From Hamadaea tsunoensis DSM 44101 (GTDB lineage Bacteria; Actinomycetota; Actinomycetes; Mycobacteriales; Micromonosporaceae): a stretch of DNA of 64,000 nt. Numbering within the stretch: position 1 is the first letter of the stretch; each line of letters starts with the position of its first letter. The stretch covers positions 124,001-188,000 of the forward strand of contig NZ_KE386822.1 of assembly GCF_000428945.1 (NCBI RefSeq), read 5' to 3'. A program made the position numbers and the translations under genes. The notes under the pieces are model-generated. The model did no database searches, was not told where the DNA came from, and saw nothing but the letters and a program-made list of their open reading frames with translations. Positions 42,140-50,497 of the stretch are shown here, piece after piece.

Positions 42140-43318
42140 TCACTTCGCCGACGATCCGGGCCGGTTCGTACAGACCGGCTGGGACTCCAGCAACTCGGTC
42201 GCCGAATAGATCGTCACGACGCTGAAACAGTAGTCGTACTTGGCGTTCAGACCGGTGATGGTGAACGTCGGCTTGCCGCCGAGGTTGCCCGTGACCAGCT
42301 TCATCGACTCCTTGGTCGCGCCCATCTTGACCGCGAATCCGGCCTGCCCGGAGGCCGGGTCGCTCCAGCGCAACGTTATCGAATCGCCGTGATCGCCGAT
42401 CGCGAGATCGGTGGCGGGCACATGGTCCACTTGCGACTGCGCGGCCCGCGGGTCCCCGCCGGTCGACGGCTGCTGGCCGCGGCCGATGAGCACCATCACG
42501 ACCACGCCCGCGGCGACCACCGCCACCAGCGCCGCCGCCACCGCGAGCAGCATCGTGCCCCGCCCGCGCCGCTCGACGATCACCGAGGGCGGCGCCGTGA
42601 ACACCGGCGACGGCGCGGCCACTTCCGGCGTACGCGCGGGCGCCCGCACCGGTTCCGGCATCGGCTCGGCCGGCCGCTCGGCGAACCGGACCGGCCCGGG
42701 CAGCGAAGGCAGGGGAGCGTGCGACATGGCCGGACTGACCGGCGCCTCCGGGACGGTCGACGGGGCGGCCGCGCCCATCACCGGCCGGTCCTGCGGTACG
42801 CGTTGCGGCAGCGCCGGATCCGCCGGCACGGCCTGCGGCGGCACGGCCAGCACGCCGGGCCCGGGGGACGCCGCCGGGGCGGCCGGGACCGGTGCGGCCG
42901 AACCCAGGCGGCTCTGGGCTTCGCGTACGACGTCTTCGAGACCGGGGACGGCGGGGCCGAGCGTGACGACGCGGCCGTAGTGCTTGCGGGCCTCGTGCTT
43001 GTTGCCCAGCTGGTCGGCGATGCCGGCGAGCTCGAAGCTCAGCCGCAGCATGACCGGCTCGGCCTCGTCGTGGCGCAGCGATCCGGCCTGCAGCGCCTCC
43101 TCGACGACGCGGCGCGCGGTCGGCAGGTCGCCGCCGCGGCGGTGGAGGCTGGCCAGCAGCAGCGCGGTGGCCAGGATGTCGGGATGGTCCTCGCCGTACT
43201 GGAAGGTGGCCGCGTCGAGGGTGTCCTCCAGCAGCATCCGCGCGGACGCGAGGTCGCCGCGGTCGCGGAACGCGCGGGCCTGCGCCCAGATGTCGGGGAG
43301 GTGGGTCTGCTGCGGCAC
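42140..43318 (-). CDS. TPR and FN3 domain membrane protein
   Basis: 392 residues. N-terminal tetratricopeptide-like repeats (about 1-130; ATALLLASLHRRGGDLPTARRVV and similar helix pairs), a long Pro/Ala-rich linker, a membrane span near 262-285, and a C-terminal FN3-like domain (about 305-385). The best start is GTG 43318 (MPQQTHLP). It lies at the head of the same reverse gene cluster as the MoxR trio. I infer a scaffold or sensor role; no catalytic motif. Confidence 0.7.
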   Translation of the reverse strand: MPQQTHLPDIWAQARAFRDRGDLASARMLLEDTLDAATFQYGEDHPDILATALLLASLHRRGGDLPTARRVVEEALQAGSLRHDEAEPVMLRLSFELAGIADQLGNKHEARKHYGRVVTLGPAVPGLEDVVREAQSRLGSAAPVPAAPAASPGPGVLAVPPQAVPADPALPQRVPQDRPVMGAAAPSTVPEAPVSPAMSHAPLPSLPGPVRFAERPAEPMPEPVRAPARTPEVAAPSPVFTAPPSVIVERRGRGTMLLAVAAALVAVVAAGVVVMVLIGRGQQPSTGGDPRAAQSQVDHVPATDLAIGDHGDSITLRWSDPASGQAGFAVKMGATKESMKLVTGNLGGKPTFTITGLNAKYDYCFSVVTIYSATELLESQPVCTNRPGSSAK

Positions 43319-43404
43319 GCGTACATGCTGCCGCCTCGGCTGCCATTCCGCCAGCCCGTGACCGTTGACAACGGACCATCCACGCTGTTAGACCTGACCT
43401 AACT

Positions 43405-43424
43405 GTGACAAGGGTCGATGTCAC
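43405..43424 (+). promoter_or_regulatory. Operator-like palindrome upstream of the mannanase gene
   Basis: GTGACA and TGTCAC separated by 8 bases, 52 bases before ATG 43476. It sits in the divergent region with the TPR gene and fits a repressor site. Confidence 0.4.
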
Positions 43425-43475
43425 GCGCTGGTTCGCGCAGGTGGACCGGTGTCCTTCGTCGCCCCGGAGGCTGTC

Positions 43476-45290
43476 ATGCCGTATGTCACCCGTGCCCTGG
43501 CGAGCCTGCTGCTCCTCGCCGCGCTCGTGCCCGCCCTCCCCGCTCCGGCGGCCGCCGCCGAACCCGTGGTCTGCTCGGTCTTCTGCGACCGCCGCGATCC
43601 GTCGCAGGCCCGCGCCGAGACGTTCCCCGTACCGGCCAAGGTGGTCAACGGCCGGCAGATCCGGCTGCACCTGTCCGACCCGGACGGGATGGCCTGGGCC
43701 AGCATCGACGCCGGCCAGACCGGCGACGCGGTCTGGCTCGACCGCTCCTTCGACGGCGGCGCGACCTGGGACGGCCTGCTCGGCCAGGCGTCGATCCCGT
43801 CCGGCTGGACCGGTACGCGCACCCTGCTCTACAACGTCGCCGACCCGTCCCACCACCGCCGGGGCGTCGTCCGCGCCTGCGGCAACGGCGGCGCGACGGC
43901 CTGCACGCCGTGGGTCTACCAGCCGCTCTGCGTGACCGCGTGCGACGGGACCGCCCCCGGATCGGGCGACTACCAGCCGGTCGGCGCGACCACGCTGAGC
44001 GGCCGCCGGATCGCCCTGCACATGTCGTCGGCCGGGACCGCGTGGGCCACGATCGACACCGGCCGCGCCGGCGACGAGGTCTGGCTCGACCGCTCCTGGG
44101 ACGCCGGCGCCTCCTGGCCGGGCGGCTCCTCGCTCGGGCGTACGAGCATCGGCGGCGGGACGTCGACGCGGACCAACGCGTACAACACCACGGACGTCGT
44201 CGGCCGCATGTCCGGCGGCTCCGTACGCGCCTGCGGCCGCGCGGTCGAGAGCAGCAGCGGCAGCTGCACGGCCTGGGCCCGCCCGTCGTCCACACGGGAC
44301 ACCGCCGCCGCCGACGCGCTGATGTACAGCTACGACCCGTACACCGCATGGTGGCCGTCCAGCTGGTGGAATTCGGCGGTCGCCGTGCACACGGTCGCCG
44401 ACTACATGCGCCGCGACGGCGACACCCGCTACCGCTGGGTCCTCGACCAGACCTACACCGTCAACCGGGCCGCGTTCCCGGCCGGCGTACGCTCCTCCGA
44501 CCAGATCGACGGCGACTTCGTCAGCCGGGCGATCGACGACTCCGCCTGGTGGGGCCTCGCCTGGGTGGCCGCCTACGACGCCACCGCCGAGCGCCGCTAC
44601 CTCGACGAGGCGGTCACCATCGCCGGCTACGTCAACACCTTCTGGGACCCGTCGACCTGCGGCGGCGGCGTCTGGTGGAACCGCGAGCGCACCTACAAGA
44701 ACGCGGTCACCGTCGGGCTCTACATCCGCCTCACGGCCGCCCTGCACAACCGGCTCGGCGGCGACACCCTGTGGCTGGGGCGCGCGCGTACCGGCTGGAA
44801 CTGGTTCGCCGCCAGCGGCATGATCAACTCTGCCGGCCTGGTCAACGACGGCCTCACCACCGGCTGCGCGAACAACGGCCAGACCGTCTGGACCTACAAC
44901 CAGGGCCTCGCCATCGGCGCCGCGGTCGAGCTCTACCGCGCGACCGGGGATCCGTCCCTCGTCACCGTCGCGCGCCGGCTGGCCGACGCCGCCCTTTCCT
45001 CTTCTCTGGTACGCGCCGGGGTGCTCACCGAATCCTGCGACACCGACACGACCACCTGCGACGACAACCAGAAGCAGTTCAAGGGCGTCTTCGAGCGCTA
45101 CCTCGGCGACCTGAACTCCGTCACCGCCGGCGCGTACGCGACGTTCCTGCGTACGCAGTCCGACACGATCTGGTCGGCGGACCGGGACACGTTGAACCGC
45201 TTCGGAGCGCGCTGGAACGGCCGCAGCCCCAACCCCACCGACTGGCGTACGCAGGCGTCAGCCCTGGCCGCCCTCCTCGCCACCCCATAG
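43476..45290 (+). CDS. Secreted GH76 alpha-1,6-mannanase-like glycoside hydrolase
   Basis: 604 residues: signal peptide (about 1-30), two N-terminal repeats of about 95 residues (each with a D-G-M-A-W-A-S-I-D or S-A-G-T-A-W-A-T-I-D segment and WLDRS), then a GH76 catalytic domain (about 285-590). Catalytic tandem Asp in FVSRAIDDSAWWGLAW; other landmarks WWNRERTYKNAVT and WTYNQGLAIGAAVELY. It would attack alpha-1,6-mannan of fungal or mycolic walls. GGAGG precedes ATG 43476. It stands alone between two noncoding palindromic regions. Confidence 0.87.
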   Translation: MPYVTRALASLLLLAALVPALPAPAAAAEPVVCSVFCDRRDPSQARAETFPVPAKVVNGRQIRLHLSDPDGMAWASIDAGQTGDAVWLDRSFDGGATWDGLLGQASIPSGWTGTRTLLYNVADPSHHRRGVVRACGNGGATACTPWVYQPLCVTACDGTAPGSGDYQPVGATTLSGRRIALHMSSAGTAWATIDTGRAGDEVWLDRSWDAGASWPGGSSLGRTSIGGGTSTRTNAYNTTDVVGRMSGGSVRACGRAVESSSGSCTAWARPSSTRDTAAADALMYSYDPYTAWWPSSWWNSAVAVHTVADYMRRDGDTRYRWVLDQTYTVNRAAFPAGVRSSDQIDGDFVSRAIDDSAWWGLAWVAAYDATAERRYLDEAVTIAGYVNTFWDPSTCGGGVWWNRERTYKNAVTVGLYIRLTAALHNRLGGDTLWLGRARTGWNWFAASGMINSAGLVNDGLTTGCANNGQTVWTYNQGLAIGAAVELYRATGDPSLVTVARRLADAALSSSLVRAGVLTESCDTDTTTCDDNQKQFKGVFERYLGDLNSVTAGAYATFLRTQSDTIWSADRDTLNRFGARWNGRSPNPTDWRTQASALAALLATP

Positions 45291-45321
45291 TCCGGGCGCG
45301 GACAGAGCGTGATGGACGTGG

Positions 45322-45389
45322 CGATCTTGCGCGAATGTCCGGGCATTTCGGGCAGTCAGGACGAAATTCGAGACATTCGCGCAAGATCG
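45322..45389. repeat. Palindromic repeat family C, copy 1
   Basis: 68 bases with perfect 18-base arms CGATCTTGCGCGAATGTC / GACATTCGCGCAAGATCG. The second copy, also 68 bases, is at 51471-51538. It sits between convergent genes and could act as a bidirectional terminator. Confidence 0.85.
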
Positions 45390-45413
45390 TCGGACATGGC
45401 CGCGGACAGTCGG

Positions 45414-45665
45414 TCAGTGGCGGAAGTGGACGAAGATGCGGCCGAAGTTCTTGGAGTCCTTCTCCACCCGGTGGTACAGCGCCTTGATCTCCTTCTGATC
45501 GAGGAACCGCAGCACCTTCTTCTTCAGCTGTCCCGACCCCTTGCCAGGGATGATCTCGATGAGCGGCGCCTTCTTCGCGACGGCCTCGCGCACGATGGCG
45601 TTGAGCGCGCGATCGATCTCGCCGCCCTTGTTGTAGATGTCGTGGAGGTCCAGTACCAGCTTCAT
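45414..45665 (-). CDS. Smr domain protein
   Basis: 83 residues. Smr (MutS2-type) fold: LDLHDIYNKGGEIDRALNAIVREA, then IEIIPGKGSGQLKKKVLRFL. The LDxH and G-K-G-S-G motifs are complete, as in small stand-alone Smr proteins, which are nucleases or RNA-binding. ATG 45665. It shares a strand with the DUF3105 gene 21 bases upstream, probably one operon. Confidence 0.87.
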   Translation of the reverse strand: MKLVLDLHDIYNKGGEIDRALNAIVREAVAKKAPLIEIIPGKGSGQLKKKVLRFLDQKEIKALYHRVEKDSKNFGRIFVHFRH

Positions 45666-45686
45666 CGTCGTCCAGGATAACGGTTG

Positions 45687-46457
45687 TCAGGACTGGTGAT
45701 CGAGGTCCGCCCCGGTGGTGGTGTTGCCGCCCGAGCAGACCGCGCCGGTCTCCTGCGACGCGTTGACGCGCAGGTCGTTGATGAACTGGTCGATCCGCGA
45801 GTCGCCGGCGTTGTCGACCTTGAGCTGCCAGCCCCAGGCCTGCAGCGAGATGGCCGAGCCCTGGTCCGGATACGGGCTGAGCAGCGTGTACGGGACGCCC
45901 TTGACCCGGTCTTCGAGGAGTTTGACCTGGTCGGCCGGGAGGCTGGGGTCGTAGGTGATCCAGATGGCGCCGTGTTCGAGGCTGTGTACGGCGTGCTCGT
46001 TCGCGATCGGCTGGGTGTAGACGTCGCCCATGCAGTTCTGCCAGATCGGGTTGTGGTTGCCGCCGATCGGGGGCGTCGTGTCGTAGGTGACCTTGCCCTG
46101 GACGTGGGTGTTGCCGAACTTCTCGGTGTGCCGGTCGACGATGCCGGAGATCGTCTGCGCCTTGGCGACGTAGTCGCCGGTGACGGTCGGGGTGGCGGCG
46201 GTGTTCTTGCCGGACTGCGCGTTGACGAACCAGACGGCGCCGGCGATGGCCACGAGGACGGCGACCGCGACGGTGATCAGCGTGAAGTTCCACGGCCGGT
46301 CGGCGTGGGCGGCCGCCTTGACCGCCTTCTGCGCCGCGGCCCGCTGCTGCGTTCCGCCGGCCGGCCGCTGGGGCTGCGTACCGGAGGCCGGCTTCGGGCC
46401 GCGCGGCTTCGTGCCGGATCCGCCGCCGGGGCGGGCGCCTGATTTCCTCGTCGCCAT
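45687..46457 (-). CDS. DUF3105 membrane-anchored protein
   Basis: 256 residues. Cytoplasmic Lys/Pro-rich N-terminus, one membrane span (about 60-80), then an extracytoplasmic DUF3105 domain with PIGGNHNPIWQNC, and the E-H-A-V-H-S-L-E-H-G-A-I-W segment carrying three His. Start ATG 46457. Function not known; histidines suggest metal binding. Confidence 0.83.
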   Translation of the reverse strand: MATRKSGARPGGGSGTKPRGPKPASGTQPQRPAGGTQQRAAAQKAVKAAAHADRPWNFTLITVAVAVLVAIAGAVWFVNAQSGKNTAATPTVTGDYVAKAQTISGIVDRHTEKFGNTHVQGKVTYDTTPPIGGNHNPIWQNCMGDVYTQPIANEHAVHSLEHGAIWITYDPSLPADQVKLLEDRVKGVPYTLLSPYPDQGSAISLQAWGWQLKVDNAGDSRIDQFINDLRVNASQETGAVCSGGNTTTGADLDHQS

Positions 46458-46513
46458 TGGCCCGACGGTAGCCAGGTTTCCTGTGAGGCCGCTGTACCTG
46501 GGCCGAGGGGGTG

Positions 46514-46596
46514 CTGAACCGTTTAAGCTGCTGGCGGCCCCGACGGGAAGATATGGGCTTCGATAGGGGTGGAGATTTGCCTTAACCGGTTCTTCG
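46514..46596 (+). promoter_or_regulatory. LacI-type operator words before the LacI gene
   Basis: CTGAACCGTTTAAG near 46514-46528 and TTAACCGGTT near 46582-46591 are both AACC-GGTT-type half-site pairs, the usual LacI-family operator core. They surround the divergent promoters of the DUF3105 and LacI genes and support autoregulation. Confidence 0.5.
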
Positions 46597-46611
46597 CGGC
46601 ACGATGTGTCC

Positions 46612-47694
46612 ATGCAGAATCGGGGCGCTGCTCCCGACGGTACCCGGGTCGTCCCGGCCGCGCGGGGCACGGGGGTCGGCGGCCGCAAGACCATCGGCGA
46701 CATCGCCCGCGCCGCCGGAGTCTCCAAGGGCGCCGTCTCCTACGCCCTCAACGGCAAACCCGGCGTCTCCGACGTCACCCGCCAGCGTATCCTCGCCATC
46801 GCCGAGGAGCTCGGGTGGCACCCGAGCAGCGCCGCCCGGGCCCTGTCGGACGGGCGTACGGGAGTGCTGGGGCTGATCGTCGACCGGCCGGCGCGCACCC
46901 TCGGCATCGAATCGTTCTTCATGCAGCTCATCTCCGGCATCGAGGCCACCCTCTCCGCCCGCGACGTCGGCCTGCTCCTGCAGGTCACCGACGACCAGCA
47001 GCGGGAGATGGCGGCGTACCGGCAGTGGTGGGCGCGGCAGCGGGTGGACGGCGTGATCCTCGTCGACCTGCGCGCCGACGATCCACGCGTACCGCTGCTG
47101 GAGGAGCTCGGCATGCCGTGCGTCGTGATCGGCGGGCCGGAGGGGCTCGGTACGCTGCCCGGCATCTGGAGCGACGACGGCGCCGCCATCACGTCCGTCG
47201 TCGAGTACCTGGCCGCGCTCGGCCACCGCCGCATCGCCCGCGTCGCCGGCCTGCCCAACCTCTACCACACCGCACTGCGCGACCGCGGCGTGGCGGCCGC
47301 CGCCGAGCGGCTCGGCCTCGACGAGGTCATCACGGTGTACGCGGACTACACCGGCGAGGAGGGCGCCCGGGCGACCAGGACGCTGCTGAGCCGCCGGCCC
47401 GCCCCGACGGCCGTGATCTACGACAACGACGTGATGGCCGTGGCCGGCGTCGCGGTCGCCCACGAGATGCGGGTGTCGATCCCGGCCGACCTGTCGGTCG
47501 TCGCGTGGGACGACTCGCCCCTGTGCCAGCTGGTGCATCCGCAGCTGTCGGCCGTGAACCGGGACATCGCGGCCTACGGCGCCCACGCGGCCCAGCGGCT
47601 GCTGGAGATCGTCGAGGGTACGCCGGCCGTCTCGGTCCAGGACCCGACGCCGCAACTGGTCCCGCGCGGCAGCACAGCCGCCCCCGGCCGCTGA
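46612..47694 (+). CDS. LacI family transcriptional regulator
   Basis: 360 residues. N-terminal LacI helix-turn-helix: TIGDIARAAGVSKGAVSYALNGKPGVSD, with hinge-helix SSAARALSDGRTG. Periplasmic-binding-type ligand domain to the end. Start at ATG 46612; a GTG six bases upstream is an alternative. No sugar transport gene is adjacent, so its targets are elsewhere or the upstream divergent gene. Its 3' end begins a tandem repeat (47692-47744). Confidence 0.88.
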   Translation: MQNRGAAPDGTRVVPAARGTGVGGRKTIGDIARAAGVSKGAVSYALNGKPGVSDVTRQRILAIAEELGWHPSSAARALSDGRTGVLGLIVDRPARTLGIESFFMQLISGIEATLSARDVGLLLQVTDDQQREMAAYRQWWARQRVDGVILVDLRADDPRVPLLEELGMPCVVIGGPEGLGTLPGIWSDDGAAITSVVEYLAALGHRRIARVAGLPNLYHTALRDRGVAAAAERLGLDEVITVYADYTGEEGARATRTLLSRRPAPTAVIYDNDVMAVAGVAVAHEMRVSIPADLSVVAWDDSPLCQLVHPQLSAVNRDIAAYGAHAAQRLLEIVEGTPAVSVQDPTPQLVPRGSTAAPGR

Positions 47695-47750
47695 GCCGCC
47701 CGGTCGCGCCCGACCGCTGAGCCGTCCCGTCGCTCGGCCGCTGAGCCGGA
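47692..47750 (+). repeat. Stop-codon tandem repeat after the LacI gene
   Basis: GACCGCTGAGCCG-type words recur three times (TGA at 47692, 47718 and 47742), 26 and 24 bases apart. The first is the LacI stop codon itself. Compare 55789, 57516 and 63529. Confidence 0.6.
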
Positions 47751-47800
47751 CGGAAGCCGAGCGCTCGGCCCGGGTGGACCGCTTGCGGCAGAATCCGCAC

Positions 47801-48535
47801 ATGGAGCCCGTGGAGATCCGTCGGCTGGACAGCGTCGATCGGCAGCTGGCGGGCGTACGCCTGCTGTGCGCCGTCTGGGGGACCGACAGCGCGGAGGACC
47901 TGGTCGGGCCCTCGATGATGCGGGCGCTGGACTTCGCCGGGAACTACGTCTACGGCGCGTACCTGGGTGGGGAGCTGGTCGGGGTCAGCGTCGCGTTCCT
48001 CGGCGGGGATCACCTGCACTCCCACATCACGGGGCTGCTGCCCTCGGCCCGGGCGGCCGGGCTGGGTCCGGCGTTGAAGCGGCACCAGCGCGACTGGGCG
48101 CTGGAGCGGGGGATCACCCGCGTCGAGTGGACCTTCGATCCGCTGGTGGCCCGCAACGCGTACTTCAACCTGCAGAAGCTAGGCGCGGTGGCGGTGGCGT
48201 ACCTGCCGGACTTCTACGGGGCCATGGCGGACGGGCTGAACGACGGGGACGCCACCGACCGGCTGCTGGCCCGTTGGGACCTGACGCGGACGGGACCGGT
48301 GCAGCCGGTCGCCGTGACGGCCGGCGACCGGGCCGTCGAGGTGCCCCGGGACGTGGAATCGCTGCGGCGCAACGACCCTGCCGCCGCGGCCGGCTGGCGG
48401 CAGCGCGTACGCGACCGGTTCCAGGAGGCGCTGGCGGACGGCTTCCGGATCGCGGGCATCACCCGCGACAGCGTCTACGTCCTGCGTCCGGCCGGCCGGG
48501 GCCCGGCCGCGGACCGGTGCGAGGATGAGGCATGA
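47801..48535 (+). CDS. GNAT superfamily acyltransferase (COG3375 type)
   Basis: 244 residues. GNAT core: DLVGPSMMRALDFAGNYVYGAYLGGELVGVSVAFLG, HSHITGLLPSARAAGLGPALKRHQRDWA (acyl-CoA pyrophosphate loop), and LVARNAYFNLQKLGAVAVAYLPDFYG. This larger GNAT type accompanies N-acylamino acid racemases, and the stop of this gene overlaps the racemase ATG (ATGA). By analogy with Geobacillus-type systems it would N-succinylate a D-amino acid; the substrate is inferred. Confidence 0.8.
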   Translation: MEPVEIRRLDSVDRQLAGVRLLCAVWGTDSAEDLVGPSMMRALDFAGNYVYGAYLGGELVGVSVAFLGGDHLHSHITGLLPSARAAGLGPALKRHQRDWALERGITRVEWTFDPLVARNAYFNLQKLGAVAVAYLPDFYGAMADGLNDGDATDRLLARWDLTRTGPVQPVAVTAGDRAVEVPRDVESLRRNDPAAAAGWRQRVRDRFQEALADGFRIAGITRDSVYVLRPAGRGPAADRCEDEA

Positions 48536-49638
48536 ACATCAGCGGCGTGGAACTGCGCCGGGTGCGGATGCCCCTCGTGGCGCCGTTCCGGACCTCCTTC
48601 GGCACCGAGTACGAGCGCGACGTCCTGCTGGTACGCGTCGCGACCGGCGACGGCTACGGCTGGGGCGAGTGCGTCGCGATGTCCGAGCCGGTGTACTCCT
48701 CCGAATACGTGTCCGGCGCGGCGGAGGTGATCGCCAAGTTCCTCGTGCCGCTGCTGGGCGGGCCGGAGCCGCGTACGCCGCACGACGTGGAACAGCGGTT
48801 CGCCAAGGTCAAGGGACACCCGATGGCCAAGGCCGCGCTGCACACCGCGATCCTCGACGCGTACCTGCGCGAGACCGGTACGCCGCTGGCCGAGTTCCTC
48901 GGCGGTGTCACCCCCACGGTCCCGACCGGCGTCTCCGTCGGCATCCAGGACTCCCTTCCGGAGCTGCTGTCCGCCGTCGAGGGCTACCTGGCCGAGGGCT
49001 ACGCCCGGATCAAGCTGAAGATCGAGCCCGGCTGGGACATCGAGCCCGTACGCGCCGTCCGCGAACGGTTCGGCGACATCCTGCTGCAGGTGGACGCGAA
49101 CTGCGCGTACGAGCTGCGCGACGCGCGCCACCTCGCCGAACTCGACCGGTTCGACCTGCTGCTCATCGAACAGCCGCTGGCCGAGGACGACCTGCGCGGC
49201 CACGCGGCCCTGGCCCGCCAGCTGCGTACGCCGATGTGCCTCGACGAGTCCATCGTGTCCGCCCGGGCGGCGGCGGACGCGATCGCGATCGGCGCGGCGG
49301 CGATCGTCAACATCAAACCCGGCCGGGTCGGCGGCTACCTGGAAGCCCGTCGCATCCACGACGTGTGCGCCGCGCACGGCGTACCCGTGTGGATCGGCGG
49401 CATGCTGGAGACGGGCGTCGGGCGGGCCGCGAACCTGGCGCTCGCGGCGCTGCCGAACTTCACGCTGCCCGGGGACGTCTCGGCCTCGCGGCGCTACTAC
49501 GAGCAGGACCTGACCGCGCCCTTCGAACTGGTGGACGGCCTGATGACCGTGCCGGCCGGCGCGGGGATCGGCGTGGACCCGGAGCCGGAGGTCCTGCGCG
49601 AGCTGACGACGGAGGTCACGCGGCTCACGGTCGGCTGA
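48532..49638 (+). CDS. N-acylamino acid racemase / o-succinylbenzoate synthase (MenC-type enolase superfamily)
   Basis: 368 residues. Muconate-lactonizing subgroup of the enolase superfamily. Catalytic Lys pair in IKLKIEP, metal ligands in VDANCAY, IEQP and CLDES, and the other catalytic Lys in VNIKPGRVGG. The sequence is close to NAAAR/OSBS proteins such as those of Amycolatopsis and Geobacillus. Coupled to a GNAT gene, so racemisation of N-succinylamino acids is more likely than menaquinone synthesis, though both activities often coexist. An M20 peptidase gene is 3 kb downstream and could supply the hydrolytic step. Confidence 0.82.
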   Translation: MNISGVELRRVRMPLVAPFRTSFGTEYERDVLLVRVATGDGYGWGECVAMSEPVYSSEYVSGAAEVIAKFLVPLLGGPEPRTPHDVEQRFAKVKGHPMAKAALHTAILDAYLRETGTPLAEFLGGVTPTVPTGVSVGIQDSLPELLSAVEGYLAEGYARIKLKIEPGWDIEPVRAVRERFGDILLQVDANCAYELRDARHLAELDRFDLLLIEQPLAEDDLRGHAALARQLRTPMCLDESIVSARAAADAIAIGAAAIVNIKPGRVGGYLEARRIHDVCAAHGVPVWIGGMLETGVGRAANLALAALPNFTLPGDVSASRRYYEQDLTAPFELVDGLMTVPAGAGIGVDPEPEVLRELTTEVTRLTVG

Positions 49639-49666
49639 GGTAGCCTAGCGGCGACTTCGACGGCGG

Positions 49667-50497
49667 ATGGGGTACCCGGTGACCTGGCAGGCGGGCGACG
49701 AGCAGCCGCAATGGCGATTCGCGCCGATGCATCCCTCATGGGTCCGCTGGCTGCCCTGCGCGGTGGCGAGCCTGCGCGTGGTCCCCGCCGAGGATCCCAC
49801 CGGCGACGCGTTTCCCCGCCGCTGGTACGACCACCCTGCGCTGGACCTGCCCTGGGACGATCCTGTGTGGTGCGACCCCGGCCCGGTCGAGGAGTGGATC
49901 GAGCAGTCGCGCGGCGCGAGCTCGGAGGCCGACGCCCGCGCCCACTACGCCCGCGTGATCCAGGCCCGGACGCGACGCATCGACATCTTCACCGAATGCT
50001 GCGCCCGCTCCGACGTCCCGGTCCCGCTCAACCTCCGCCAGCTCGTCGACTGCCTGGTCGGCCTCGGCGTCCTGTGGGAGTTCGAGGGCGCCGACGGCAC
50101 CCCGTGGATCACCGCCAACTTCGCCGCGAACCCGCTCGACCTGCTGGCGCTCACCCCGCAGGAAGCGGCCGACGAGGCGTCCGCGCAGATCCTCGAACGC
50201 GGCGTCCTGGCCGGGATCGGCCTGCGCCGCCTCGCCGAACAGCAGGCGCCCGAAGGCGGCGGCCAGACCGTGTGGCTGACGCTGCGCCAGCTCGGCGACG
50301 AGATCGACCTCACGCCCGCGGCGGCCCGGCTCGCGCTCGGGCTGATCGCGTCCGAGGAACACTGGATCTCCGTGGACCCGCATGTGGACCTGCAGAGCGT
50401 CAAACTCGACCAGCCGTTCGTCGTGAAAGCGGATCACGACCGGTTGGCGCTGGTGTACGACATGGACGAGCTGATCGCGCCCGAGCATCTGATCTGA
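49667..50497 (+). CDS. Uncharacterised actinobacterial protein
   Basis: 276 residues, cytosolic, Trp-rich N-terminus (MGYPVTWQAG, WVRWLPCAVASL), no membrane segment. A helical C-terminus contains a winged-helix-like stretch (LRQLGDEIDLTPAAARLALGLI) near 205-230. I do not recognise the family with certainty; it may be one of the DUF6042-type proteins. Start ATG 49667 lacks a good ribosome site; a later ATG (49727) is possible. The gene is followed at once by composite repeat R3. Confidence 0.5.
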   Translation: MGYPVTWQAGDEQPQWRFAPMHPSWVRWLPCAVASLRVVPAEDPTGDAFPRRWYDHPALDLPWDDPVWCDPGPVEEWIEQSRGASSEADARAHYARVIQARTRRIDIFTECCARSDVPVPLNLRQLVDCLVGLGVLWEFEGADGTPWITANFAANPLDLLALTPQEAADEASAQILERGVLAGIGLRRLAEQQAPEGGGQTVWLTLRQLGDEIDLTPAAARLALGLIASEEHWISVDPHVDLQSVKLDQPFVVKADHDRLALVYDMDELIAPEHLI

